A stretch of DNA of 64,000 bases from Deinococcus indicus (lineage in GTDB: Bacteria > Deinococcota > Deinococci > Deinococcales > Deinococcaceae): NCBI RefSeq assembly GCF_002198095.1, contig NZ_NHMK01000010.1, positions 124,001 to 188,000 of the forward strand, written 5' to 3'. This document shows positions 1 through 7,785 of this stretch, piece after piece. The notes below the pieces were generated by a model. The model saw nothing but the letters and a program-made list of their open reading frames with translations, made no database searches and was not told the origin of the DNA. How positions within the stretch are numbered: the first letter of the stretch is position 1; every line of letters starts with the position of its first letter. The position numbers and the translations under genes are program-made.

Positions 1-1092
1 CGTGGCGTGCATCAACGCGAACTCACGGCCGTCTTTCAGGCGCGGCAGGACCGTCGCGGCCAGTTCGAGGATCAGGGGAAGCTCGCGGGCCTGCCCCGCG
101 TGATGCAGCGCCCGCAGCGGATCGGAGTCCGCGAGCCGCCGGGCCTGACGGGCGTGCAGGTCCCGGAAACGGGCCGCGTGCCGGCGCAGTTCCGCGTCCA
201 GGGTGCTCAGCAGCAGCCCGTGCGGCCTGAACCACCCGCGGCCCAGCGGCGTGAGCGGCAGGCCCGCCCGGCGCAGCGAGTCCAGCCACCCGGCTGGGAG
301 CTGCAGGCCCAGGGCCTGCACCACGTCGTCGTGCCATTCGCTCAGGACGCTCAGGTCGGGCAGAAGGTCCCGCAGCGAGGCTGGCAGGACGTTCAGCGCC
401 TCGCGCATCAGGTCGGCCGGTTCGAAGGTCGTCTGCGCGCCGCTCGCTGCGAGGGACACGCCGGCTGGCCAGCCCTCCAGGGGCGTGACGGTGGCGCGCA
501 GTTCCGCCGGAGCGTCCCGCGCCTGCAGGAACGCGTCGGTTTCCGGTCCGCTGAACGCCAGGTCCGCGCTGCCCAGCACCGTCACCTCGCCGGCGGCCGT
601 CCAGCGGGCCAGCGGGAGGGCGTCCATGGCGACGCCGCTGAAGATCACGCGGCTGGCCCACAGCGGCTCGAGGAACAGGGTGAGCAGCTGCCCGGTCGGG
701 CGGCTCAGCAGTTCCGTCCGGTCGATGTACACGGGCAGGTCCGCGTGCCGCTCCAGCACTGCCGTGGCCAGCGCGTCCACCGTCCGCTCCGGCGTCGCCT
801 CGCGCTCCGGCGCGCTCCCCCCCAGCAGCAGCGACACGGCCCGCCGGAGCGACGACAGGAAGAACTCGACTTCCGAGTCGCTGACCGTGAGGCTCAGCCA
901 CAGCAGCGGCCGTTCCAGGGCCCGCGCGTGCTGGGCGAGCAGCGTGGTCTTCCCGTACCCGGACGGGGCCAGCAGCGCCAGCCGGCCGATGCCCGGCGTG
1001 GACAGCCGGGACAGCAGCGGGTACCGGCCCAGTTCCGTCCGCAGGGGCCGGGGCACCAGCACCGACGGATGGGACAGACCGGGAAGGCTCAT
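1..1092 (-). CDS. MalT/SARP-like STAND ATPase regulator, N-terminal part (runs off window)
   Basis: The reading frame is open from an ATG at 1092 to the window edge, giving 364 residues of an incomplete protein. A Walker A motif (APSGYGKTT) lies at about residues 42-50, followed by a helical region of the kind found in MalT-type ATPases. The arrangement closely parallels the complete regulator at 1866-4817 (its Walker A is APAGYGKTT), so the two are paralogues. The start is supported by a TATAGT -10 box nine nt upstream, giving a leaderless mRNA. The missing C-terminus should carry the DNA-binding domain (LuxR-type or OmpR-like plus BTAD), but this cannot be seen. It is transcribed divergently from the two small genes that follow. 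The family assignment as a signal-responsive transcription regulator is inference from the P-loop and the paralogue. Confidence 0.75.
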   Translation of the reverse strand, partial: MSLPGLSHPSVLVPRPLRTELGRYPLLSRLSTPGIGRLALLAPSGYGKTTLLAQHARALERPLLWLSLTVSDSEVEFFLSSLRRAVSLLLGGSAPEREATPERTVDALATAVLERHADLPVYIDRTELLSRPTGQLLTLFLEPLWASRVIFSGVAMDALPLARWTAAGEVTVLGSADLAFSGPETDAFLQARDAPAELRATVTPLEGWPAGVSLAASGAQTTFEPADLMREALNVLPASLRDLLPDLSVLSEWHDDVVQALGLQLPAGWLDSLRRAGLPLTPLGRGWFRPHGLLLSTLDAELRRHAARFRDLHARQARRLADSDPLRALHHAGQARELPLILELAATVLPRLKDGREFALMHAT

Positions 1093-1101
1093 GGAATCCA
1101 C

Positions 1102-1107
1102 ACTATA
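1102..1107 (-). promoter_or_regulatory. -10 box of leaderless promoter
   Basis: TATAGT on the minus strand ends nine nt before the ATG at 1092. This fits the TANNNT box placed directly ahead of start codons in Deinococcus leaderless genes. Confidence 0.6.
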
Positions 1108-1149
1108 TGGGAAAGGCGCGGCCTCCCGGAGACCCCCATTCCTCCATCG

Positions 1150-1229
1150 CCTGTTCCCACCCGGCACGCCGGGCAGGAGGGTGGGAACAGGCGCAGGCGC
1201 ATCGGAGCGCGGCGCGGTTATTCCCACCC
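1150..1229. promoter_or_regulatory. Operator-like cluster of three TTCCCACCC boxes
   Basis: A perfect 13-bp inverted repeat (CCTGTTCCCACCC at 1150-1162 and its complement at 1179-1191, 16-bp spacer) is followed by a third TTCCCACCC box in the first orientation at 1221-1229. The cluster lies in the divergent promoter region between the STAND regulator at 1-1092 and the small genes starting at 1289. Repeated short boxes are what MalT- and SARP-type activators bind. That either neighbouring regulator binds here is inference. Confidence 0.55.
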
Positions 1230-1288
1230 TCTTCCCAGGCCCGGAACTACGGTATGGACACACCAAACAGCGTCACAAGGGAGACACC

Positions 1289-1444
1289 ATGAACAAGATC
1301 CGCAGCCTGCTGACCATCCTGGCCCTCCTCATCGCCGCGCAGCCTCACGCGACCGCCGGCTCCGCATCAACCCCTACCGCTGCGCCCATCAGCACCGAAC
1401 CGGTCGATCAGGTGTGGCCGCCCATCTGGTGGCCGGGAAGCTGA
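1289..1444 (+). CDS. Small exported peptide (51 aa), unknown function
   Basis: An ATG at 1289 follows a good ribosome binding site (AAGGGAG, about 1277-1283). The 51-residue product starts with a short basic stretch and a hydrophobic core (LLTILALLIAAQP), looking like a signal peptide. It then has about 30 residues rich in Pro, Thr and Ser ending in PPIWWPGS. No known family was recognised. It sits downstream of three TTCCCACCC boxes and between two STAND-type regulators. Its stop codon is followed after three bases by the GTG start of the next small gene, so the two are probably co-translated. It may be a secreted signal peptide or envelope peptide; this is a guess from size, export signal and context. 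Confidence 0.5.
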   Translation: MNKIRSLLTILALLIAAQPHATAGSASTPTAAPISTEPVDQVWPPIWWPGS

Positions 1445-1447
1445 GCG

Positions 1448-1741
1448 GTGCCGGCCGAACGTTACGCGCTGGCCGTGGCCCTGGCCTGCGACACCATCGA
1501 ACGTTGCCTGCACGACGCCCCCCTGCCCACCCAGGAACGCGAACGCCTGCACGGCACCCTGCGTGACGTGCAGCGCACCTGGGGCAGCCAGACCGCACTG
1601 GAATCCTCGCTGCTCACCCTGCACGACGCGCTGCGCGACCTGTCCGACGATCTGGCCCTGGCCGCCCGCGTCAGCCTTCAGAACATCTCGCAGTGGCACC
1701 GCGAGGCCGCCGAACCGCCCGCACCGCGCCTGACGCACTGA
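1448..1741 (+). CDS. Small helical protein (97 aa), unknown function
   Basis: A GTG start at 1448 lies three nt after the stop of the exported 51-aa peptide, which suggests translational coupling. The 97-residue product is rich in Leu, Ala, Asp and Arg, and looks wholly alpha-helical with possible coiled-coil character. It has no signal peptide and no recognised motif. It ends just before a strong hairpin at 1780-1819 that separates it from the regulator at 1866. A cytoplasmic partner of the exported peptide is possible but not shown by the sequence. Confidence 0.5.
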   Translation: MPAERYALAVALACDTIERCLHDAPLPTQERERLHGTLRDVQRTWGSQTALESSLLTLHDALRDLSDDLALAARVSLQNISQWHREAAEPPAPRLTH

Positions 1742-1779
1742 TCTCCCCTTCCCACTTCAACCCGCCGACAGGCCAGCAA

Positions 1780-1819
1780 GCGCGCCCCGGCCGACCCACC
1801 GTGGCCGGCCGGGGCGCGC
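1780..1819. terminator. Strong GC hairpin, probable terminator
   Basis: A perfect 14-bp stem (1780-1793 pairs with 1806-1819, 12-nt loop) lies between the small-gene pair and the regulator at 1866. There is no clear T tract, which is common for GC-rich genomes. Confidence 0.55.
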
Positions 1820-1865
1820 GTCCGCCCGGCGCTGCACCCTCCGTCCTCACCTGCAGAGGTGCGTC

Positions 1866-4817
1866 ATGACCATTCCGCTGTTCCCTCACCGACCAGACCG
1901 CAGCCAGCAGGGCCCCACGCCCCTGCCCCATGAGATCACCCGCACGCACCTGCTCGCCGACCTGACCCGGCACGACCGCCGGATCGCCGCGCTGATCGCG
2001 CCCGCCGGGTACGGCAAGACCACGCTGCTGGGCCAGCTGGCCCGCGCCGCGCACGCCGCCGGGCAGGCCGTCGCGTGGCTGACCCTCACGCACGACGAGG
2101 CGGACCCCGCGCGGCTCGCGCAGGAACTCGCGCGGACCTGCGGGTCCCTCCCGGACTTCCGGGGCGAACGGTACCGGGCCAGCGCCGGGCTGTCCCAGGA
2201 GGCGGCCTTCACCGCCCTGGCCCGCGACCTGAACGACCTGCCGCACCACCTGCTGCTGATCGTGGACCAGACCGAGATGCTTGGCGGAACCGCCGGCGCG
2301 TGCCTGGGGACGTTCCTGGCCAGCCTGGGGGAAGGGCACCGCAGCGCCGTGGCCGGCTTCGACCTGACCCACCTGCGTCTGGGCCGCGTCCTGGCGCGCG
2401 GCGGCGTTCACCTGCTGGGCGCCGGGCACCTCGCCTTCACGGACGGGGAGGCCGAGCAGTTCCTGTCGCGGTACCCGGACGCGCCGCCCAGCCCGGAACG
2501 CTGGCCGCTCGGGCTGGCGCTGCACGCCGCGGCCAGCGAGTCCGGCAGCACCCTCACGCCGCAGGCGTACCAGTCGGAACTGCTCGCGGCCCTCCCCGCG
2601 CAACTGGACGACCTGCTGGACGCGGCCGCCACCCTGCCCAGCTGGAGTACCGCCGAGTTCCACGCGCTGGGCGTGACCCCCCCGGCCGACTGGGCGCAGC
2701 GACTGCTGGGCGCGGGCCTGATGCTCCGCCTGCACGGCGACGGCACCGTCCGCCCGCACGAGGTGCTCGTGGCGGCCCTGCGGGCGCGGCTGGACGGCCG
2801 GCCGGACGCCAGCGCCGCCCTGACCCGGCGGGCCGCGCAGCGCGCCGAGCAGCAGCGACGGCCCCTGGACGCCGCGCGCCTGTACGTGCAAGCCGGGGAC
2901 GCCGCGTCGGCCGCCGAACTCGCCCACCGGCACGCGCCGTCGCTGGAGGAGCAGGGGGCGTTCGACGTGCTGCGCCGCCTGCTGGACACCCTCCCACCCG
3001 AGTGTCTGGACGCGCCCCTGAGACTCAGGCTCGGCCTGTGCCTGCTGCACGCGGGGGACGTCACGCGCGCCGAGACTGCCCTGCGCGACCTGCAGGACCG
3101 GCCGGACACCCGCCCCGGAGCGCTGTTCCTGCTGAGCGTGATCGCCTCGCGGCGCGGCGACAGCGCCCGCCAGCTGCGGCTGGCCGGGCAGGGCCTGGAC
3201 GCCGGTCCCGACGACCGTCTGCGCACCCGGCTGCTGCGCGTCCAGGCCAGCGCCCTGAACGTCCTCGGTCAGCAGGAGCAGGCGCGCGAGGTCACGCACG
3301 CCGCCCTGACCCTCGCCACGGACACCGCGCAGCACGGAGAGCAGGCGCACCTGCTCGCGCTGCTCAGCGGACTCAACGCGTTCACCCGCACGCCCCTGCC
3401 GGAACGCGAGGCAGTCGTCCGGGCAGGCCTGCGCGCCTACGAACGCGCCGGACTGCACGCGGGCCGCGCGCGACTGCACGCCTCGCTCGCGCACCTGCAC
3501 CGCCTGCAGGGCCAGCTTCAGGAGGCGCACGACGAGTTGCTCAGCGCCCAGAAACTCGAGCAGATCAGTCCCGGTCCCGACAGTTGCCTGATCCATGAGG
3601 AACTTGGCGACCTGCGCCGCTGCCAGGGGCAGGACGGGGAAGCCCGCGCCGCCTACGCGCAGGCCATGCAGCACGCCGAACTGCACGGCGTCACGTACGT
3701 GCAGGCGTCCCTCGCCTACAAGCTCGCGGAACTGGCGAGGCAGGCCGGTCAGCCGGCCGCCGCCCGCACCTGGCTCGCGCAGGCGCGCTCGTGGAGAGTG
3801 GAACACCCGAACAGCTGGAACACCAGGGCCGCCCACCTGCACGAGGGCATCCTGGCCGCGCAGACCGGCCAGACCGCCGCCGCCCTCGCGCACCTGCAAG
3901 ACGCGCTGCACAGCCGTCTGGACCTCGAGGAACAGGTGCGCGCCCACGCCTGGCTGGCGCAGCTGACCCCGGACACCGACCCCGCGCACACGCACTACCG
4001 CCGTGAACTCACGGTCCTGCTGGCCCTCCTGGGCAGCGCCTGCGTCCTCCGGGCCGACCAGCCGCACCTTTCCCAGCCGGCCACGGCAGGCAGCCACGAG
4101 CCAGACAGTCCGGCGCCACGCCGAGCGCCACACCCGTCACCGACAGCTGCGGGCGTCACGCTGGACGTGCGGCTGCTGGGCGGCGGCGTTCAGGCCGACG
4201 TGAACGGCGCGCCCCTGCGGCTGGCACACAGCAAACCCGCCGAACTGCTCGCCTGGCTGGCCCTGCACGGCCCCAGCACCCGCGAGCAACTCGTGGACGC
4301 CCTGACCGACGGCGGAACCGAGCAGCGGCACGTGGATTACGTGAAGATCTCGGTGCGCCGGCTGCGCGCGACGCTCAGCGAGACGCCGGGCGTCTCCTTC
4401 AACCCGGTCGAATTCCACGCCGGCCAGTACCGGCTGTCACCGCAGTTCACGCTGCGCGTGGACGCACACGCCGTCCAGACGGCCCGCCAGTCCCACGACC
4501 CAGTCACGCTCCTCCAGGCCCTGGACGCCTACACCGGCCCGCTCCTGCCGCAGGTCGAGAGCAGCTGGGCCGGGGACCTGCGCCTGGAACTCGAGGAGGA
4601 CGCCATCGGCTGCGCCCTGCGCCTCGCGGAACTCGTTCACGGGACCGATCCTGAACTGGCCGCGCGCGCCTGCCGGCACGCCCTGAGCATCGATCCGTTC
4701 CAGCAGGAAGCGACGCGCCTGCTCGTGAGCCTCACCCGCAGCGCCGGCGGGCACGAGGCCGCCCGGCACCTCGAACGCGTCTGCCAGCGCCGCCTCGACC
4801 ACCAGCTCAGCGCCTGA
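1866..4817 (+). CDS. SARP/BTAD-type STAND transcriptional regulator with TPR-like repeats
   Basis: This 983-residue protein has a Walker A motif (APAGYGKTT, about residues 46-52) and a MalT-like nucleotide-binding region to about residue 300. A long helical middle (about 300-700) has the Ala/Leu-rich periodicity of TPR repeats. The C-terminus (about 764-855) reads as an OmpR-type winged helix (SKPAELLAWLALHG, then STREQLVDAL) followed by a bacterial transcriptional activation domain (DAYTGPLLPQVE to the end). Family knowledge places it as a DNA-binding activator switched by ATP and a ligand or partner bound through the repeats. The ligand cannot be read from the sequence. It lies downstream of the exported-peptide gene and is a paralogue of the gene at 1-1092, so a common signal is plausible. 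Confidence 0.85.
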   Translation: MTIPLFPHRPDRSQQGPTPLPHEITRTHLLADLTRHDRRIAALIAPAGYGKTTLLGQLARAAHAAGQAVAWLTLTHDEADPARLAQELARTCGSLPDFRGERYRASAGLSQEAAFTALARDLNDLPHHLLLIVDQTEMLGGTAGACLGTFLASLGEGHRSAVAGFDLTHLRLGRVLARGGVHLLGAGHLAFTDGEAEQFLSRYPDAPPSPERWPLGLALHAAASESGSTLTPQAYQSELLAALPAQLDDLLDAAATLPSWSTAEFHALGVTPPADWAQRLLGAGLMLRLHGDGTVRPHEVLVAALRARLDGRPDASAALTRRAAQRAEQQRRPLDAARLYVQAGDAASAAELAHRHAPSLEEQGAFDVLRRLLDTLPPECLDAPLRLRLGLCLLHAGDVTRAETALRDLQDRPDTRPGALFLLSVIASRRGDSARQLRLAGQGLDAGPDDRLRTRLLRVQASALNVLGQQEQAREVTHAALTLATDTAQHGEQAHLLALLSGLNAFTRTPLPEREAVVRAGLRAYERAGLHAGRARLHASLAHLHRLQGQLQEAHDELLSAQKLEQISPGPDSCLIHEELGDLRRCQGQDGEARAAYAQAMQHAELHGVTYVQASLAYKLAELARQAGQPAAARTWLAQARSWRVEHPNSWNTRAAHLHEGILAAQTGQTAAALAHLQDALHSRLDLEEQVRAHAWLAQLTPDTDPAHTHYRRELTVLLALLGSACVLRADQPHLSQPATAGSHEPDSPAPRRAPHPSPTAAGVTLDVRLLGGGVQADVNGAPLRLAHSKPAELLAWLALHGPSTREQLVDALTDGGTEQRHVDYVKISVRRLRATLSETPGVSFNPVEFHAGQYRLSPQFTLRVDAHAVQTARQSHDPVTLLQALDAYTGPLLPQVESSWAGDLRLELEEDAIGCALRLAELVHGTDPELAARACRHALSIDPFQQEATRLLVSLTRSAGGHEAARHLERVCQRRLDHQLSA

Positions 4818-4862
4818 CCTGAACCCGGACGGAACGTACCAACCGTTCCATCGACGTCCGGT

Positions 4863-7700
4863 TCAGTCCATGCGGCGCGTAGCGATCCAGGCGGTCATCT
4901 CGGCGGCGGGCATGGGACGCGCGAAATGGTAGCCCTGCATGGCCGCGCAGCCCAGGCGGGTGAGGACCTCGACCTGACGGGACGTTTCGACTCCCTCGGC
5001 CAGCACGTCGAGGTTCATGGCCTGCCCGATGCCGATGACGGCTTCCACGATGGCCACGTCGTTGCGGTCGGTCGCGACGTCCCGCACGAACGCCCGGTCG
5101 ATCTTCAGGGTGTGAACCGGGAACAGTTTCAGGTAGCTGAGACTGGAGAACCCGGTACCGAAATCGTCGATAGATAGCCGCACGCCCAGGTCCCGCAGCA
5201 CCACCAGCCGTTCGCGGGCCGCCTCAGGTTCCGGCGCGAGGAGGCTCTCGGTGATTTCCAGTTCCAGCAGGCCCGGCGTCAGGCCGCTGGCTGTCAGGGT
5301 GCCGCGCACCTGCTCGACGAAGTCGGGTTGCGAGAACTGCAGCGCGGAGATGTTCACGGCGACAGGCAGCGGTTCGGGCAGCGTCCGTTCCCACTCGCGG
5401 GCCTGCGCGCACGCCTGCTCCAGCACCCAGCGGCCGAGCGGGAGGATCAGGCCGCTCTCCTCAGCGGCAGGAATGAACTCGGCCGGGGAGACGGGCGTGC
5501 CGTCCGGCAGGGTCCAGCGCAGCAGGGCTTCCACGCCGGTCACAGCGCCGGTCGCGGCCACCTTCGGCTGGTAGTGCAGGGTGAACGCGCCGTCGGCGAC
5601 AGCGCCGCGCAGCTGCGTGACGAGGCGGTGGCGTTGCTCGACGGACGCCAGCAGTTCCCGCGAGAAGAACTGCGTCCGGCCCCGCCCGGCGGCCTTGGCC
5701 TGGTACATGGCGACGTCCGCGTGCCGCAGGAGGGTGCCGACGTCCTCGCCGTCGGTGGGGCACAGGGCGATGCCCAGGCTGAACGAGATGTTCAGGACGT
5801 GCTCGCCCACCTTGTACGGCTGGCGCAGGTACTCCTCGAGTCGGTCTGCAAAGGCCCGGACGTCCATCACGGTCCGCAGTTCCGTGAGCAGCAGCACGAA
5901 CTCGTCCCCGCCCTGCCGGCTCACGGTGTCCGTCTCGCGGACCAGTTCGCACAGGCGGCGCGACACGGCGCGCAGCAGTTCGTCGCCCACCTGATGACCG
6001 AGCGAGTCGTTCACGTACTTGAAGTGGTCGAGATCCATGAACACCAGCGCGAAGGGCCGGCCGCCCCGGCGGTGACGGGCCAGCGCCTGCTGGACGCGGT
6101 CCTGGAGCAGCACGCGGTTCGGGAGGTCCGTCAGGGCGTCGTGCTGCGCGAGGTGGCTCATACGGACGGCCATGGCCCGCGTCTCGCTGACGTCATGGAA
6201 GACGATCACGGCGCCCAGCGTCGTGCCGTCGGGCCGGCGGATCGGCGCGGCCGAGTCCGCGATGGTCCGCAACGTGCCCGCGCGGCTGCGCAGGGTCGTG
6301 TCGAACGCCATGCCCACCACCCGCTGCTCCTGCAACGCGACAAGCAGCGGATTAGGGACCCGCTGCTCGTCGCGTTCGGCGCTCAGGTGCATGACGTCCT
6401 CGATGGGCTGGCCGCTTCCCTCGGCGGCGCTCCAGCCGGTCAGGTTCTCCGCGACCGGGTTCATGAACGTCACGTGCCCCTGGGGGTCGGTGGTGATCAC
6501 GCCGTCCCCAATGGACTGCAGGGTCGTTCTGGCCCACTCGCGTTCCTCCAGAAGAGCCTGCTCGGCGCGGTAGCGGCTGGTGATGTCCACGGCCAGCACG
6601 AACAGGCCGTGGACCTCGCCGTCACGCAGGTCCGGCACGTACGACACCATCACGTGGCGTTCCTGGCCCTGCGCGTCGGTCAGGGACCGCTCGAAGTGCT
6701 GCTCGCTGCCGGCCAGGGCGGCGCGCATGAACGGTTCGTTCAGGCGGTACATCTCCTCCCCGATCACCTCACGGACGTGCAGGCCGCGCAGTTCCTCGTG
6801 CGGCCGCCCGTACCACTCCTGGTACGCGACGTTCCCGTACTGGTGCCGCAAGGCCCGGTCCTTGTACCCGATCAGTCCCGGCACGGCGTTCGTGATGGCC
6901 TGCAGGTGCGCCTGCGTGCGCTGCAGTTCCTGACGGGCGCGGACCTCCTCGGTCACGTCCCGCAGCGTGCCGGTCACGCGTTCCGGCGTGCCGTCGGCGT
7001 TCCAGACGCTCACCTGTCCGCGCAGCAGCACCCACACCCACTGCCCGTTACGGTGACGCATGCGGTGCTCGAACTCGTACGACGCCGACTCCAGCGCCAC
7101 GTGCTGCTGATAGCGGGGCAGCAGGCCCGGTCGGTCGTCCGGGTGGATCAGGTTCAACCACACGTCCACGGTCACGTCCAGCGAACTACGGTGGTGTCCC
7201 AGGATGCGTTTCCAGCCGGACGACACGTAGATCGTCTCCCGCTGCGGGTACCAGTCCCACACGCCGTCATGACTGCCGTTCAGCGCCAGCCGCAAGCGCT
7301 CGGCCTCGGCCGTCATTGCCGCGAGTTCCGCCTGCACGTCCAGCAGTGCCCGCCGCTGCGTGTCCTCACGCACCATGATCAATGCTGCGCCCGGCATGCC
7401 CTGCACGGCGCACACTGTCACCGACACCCACGTGTCCCCCTGCGCCGGATGCAGGCGCGCCCCGAACGTCACCTCCCGCCGCGCGCCGCCCACCACGTCC
7501 GACACAGCCCTCAGCTGCCCCGCCAGGTCTTCCGGGTGCAGCAGCTCCGGCAAGGTTCCCGTCTCCGGAACGCTCAGGTGCGACAGCCAGCGGCGCAGCG
7601 GGCCATTCGCCTCCCCGAACCGCAGGTCCAGGTCAAGCAGGGCCACACCATCACCGAACTGCGCAAACGCACCCACGAACGTGAGCCCAGGCTGAAGCAT
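4863..7700 (-). CDS. Multi-PAS diguanylate cyclase/phosphodiesterase (GGDEF-EAL)
   Basis: Read from the ATG at 7700 the protein has 945 residues; a TACGCT box six nt upstream supports this leaderless start over longer frames. Several PAS domains fill the first half (IHPDDRPGLLPRYQQH is a PAS_3-like segment; another contains SIGDGVITTDPQGHVTFMNP). The GGDEF motif is intact near residue 596 and is preceded by RETD, matching the RxxD inhibitory site for c-di-GMP feedback. The EAL domain (VEALLRW near 720, DDFGTGFSSLSYLK, AEGVET near 900) keeps the recognised motifs. It should make and/or degrade c-di-GMP in the cytoplasm; which activity dominates is unknown. It is divergent from the histidine kinase at 7786 across a short promoter region. 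Confidence 0.92.
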   Translation of the reverse strand: MLQPGLTFVGAFAQFGDGVALLDLDLRFGEANGPLRRWLSHLSVPETGTLPELLHPEDLAGQLRAVSDVVGGARREVTFGARLHPAQGDTWVSVTVCAVQGMPGAALIMVREDTQRRALLDVQAELAAMTAEAERLRLALNGSHDGVWDWYPQRETIYVSSGWKRILGHHRSSLDVTVDVWLNLIHPDDRPGLLPRYQQHVALESASYEFEHRMRHRNGQWVWVLLRGQVSVWNADGTPERVTGTLRDVTEEVRARQELQRTQAHLQAITNAVPGLIGYKDRALRHQYGNVAYQEWYGRPHEELRGLHVREVIGEEMYRLNEPFMRAALAGSEQHFERSLTDAQGQERHVMVSYVPDLRDGEVHGLFVLAVDITSRYRAEQALLEEREWARTTLQSIGDGVITTDPQGHVTFMNPVAENLTGWSAAEGSGQPIEDVMHLSAERDEQRVPNPLLVALQEQRVVGMAFDTTLRSRAGTLRTIADSAAPIRRPDGTTLGAVIVFHDVSETRAMAVRMSHLAQHDALTDLPNRVLLQDRVQQALARHRRGGRPFALVFMDLDHFKYVNDSLGHQVGDELLRAVSRRLCELVRETDTVSRQGGDEFVLLLTELRTVMDVRAFADRLEEYLRQPYKVGEHVLNISFSLGIALCPTDGEDVGTLLRHADVAMYQAKAAGRGRTQFFSRELLASVEQRHRLVTQLRGAVADGAFTLHYQPKVAATGAVTGVEALLRWTLPDGTPVSPAEFIPAAEESGLILPLGRWVLEQACAQAREWERTLPEPLPVAVNISALQFSQPDFVEQVRGTLTASGLTPGLLELEITESLLAPEPEAARERLVVLRDLGVRLSIDDFGTGFSSLSYLKLFPVHTLKIDRAFVRDVATDRNDVAIVEAVIGIGQAMNLDVLAEGVETSRQVEVLTRLGCAAMQGYHFARPMPAAEMTAWIATRRMD

Positions 7701-7706
7701 GCGCAC

Positions 7707-7778
7707 AGCGTAGCAGCCACACGGCAAGCTAGGTGCCGCAGATCTGCCGGGCAGCGGGGGCGCATGCCACGCTATTCT
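7707..7778. promoter_or_regulatory. Divergent leaderless promoters
   Basis: Two -10 boxes face away from each other: TACGCT (minus strand, 7707-7712) six nt before the GGDEF-EAL start at 7700, and TATTCT (plus strand, 7773-7778) seven nt before the GTG of the kinase at 7786. About 60 bp lie between them. Confidence 0.6.
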
Positions 7779-7785
7779 GTGAGCC

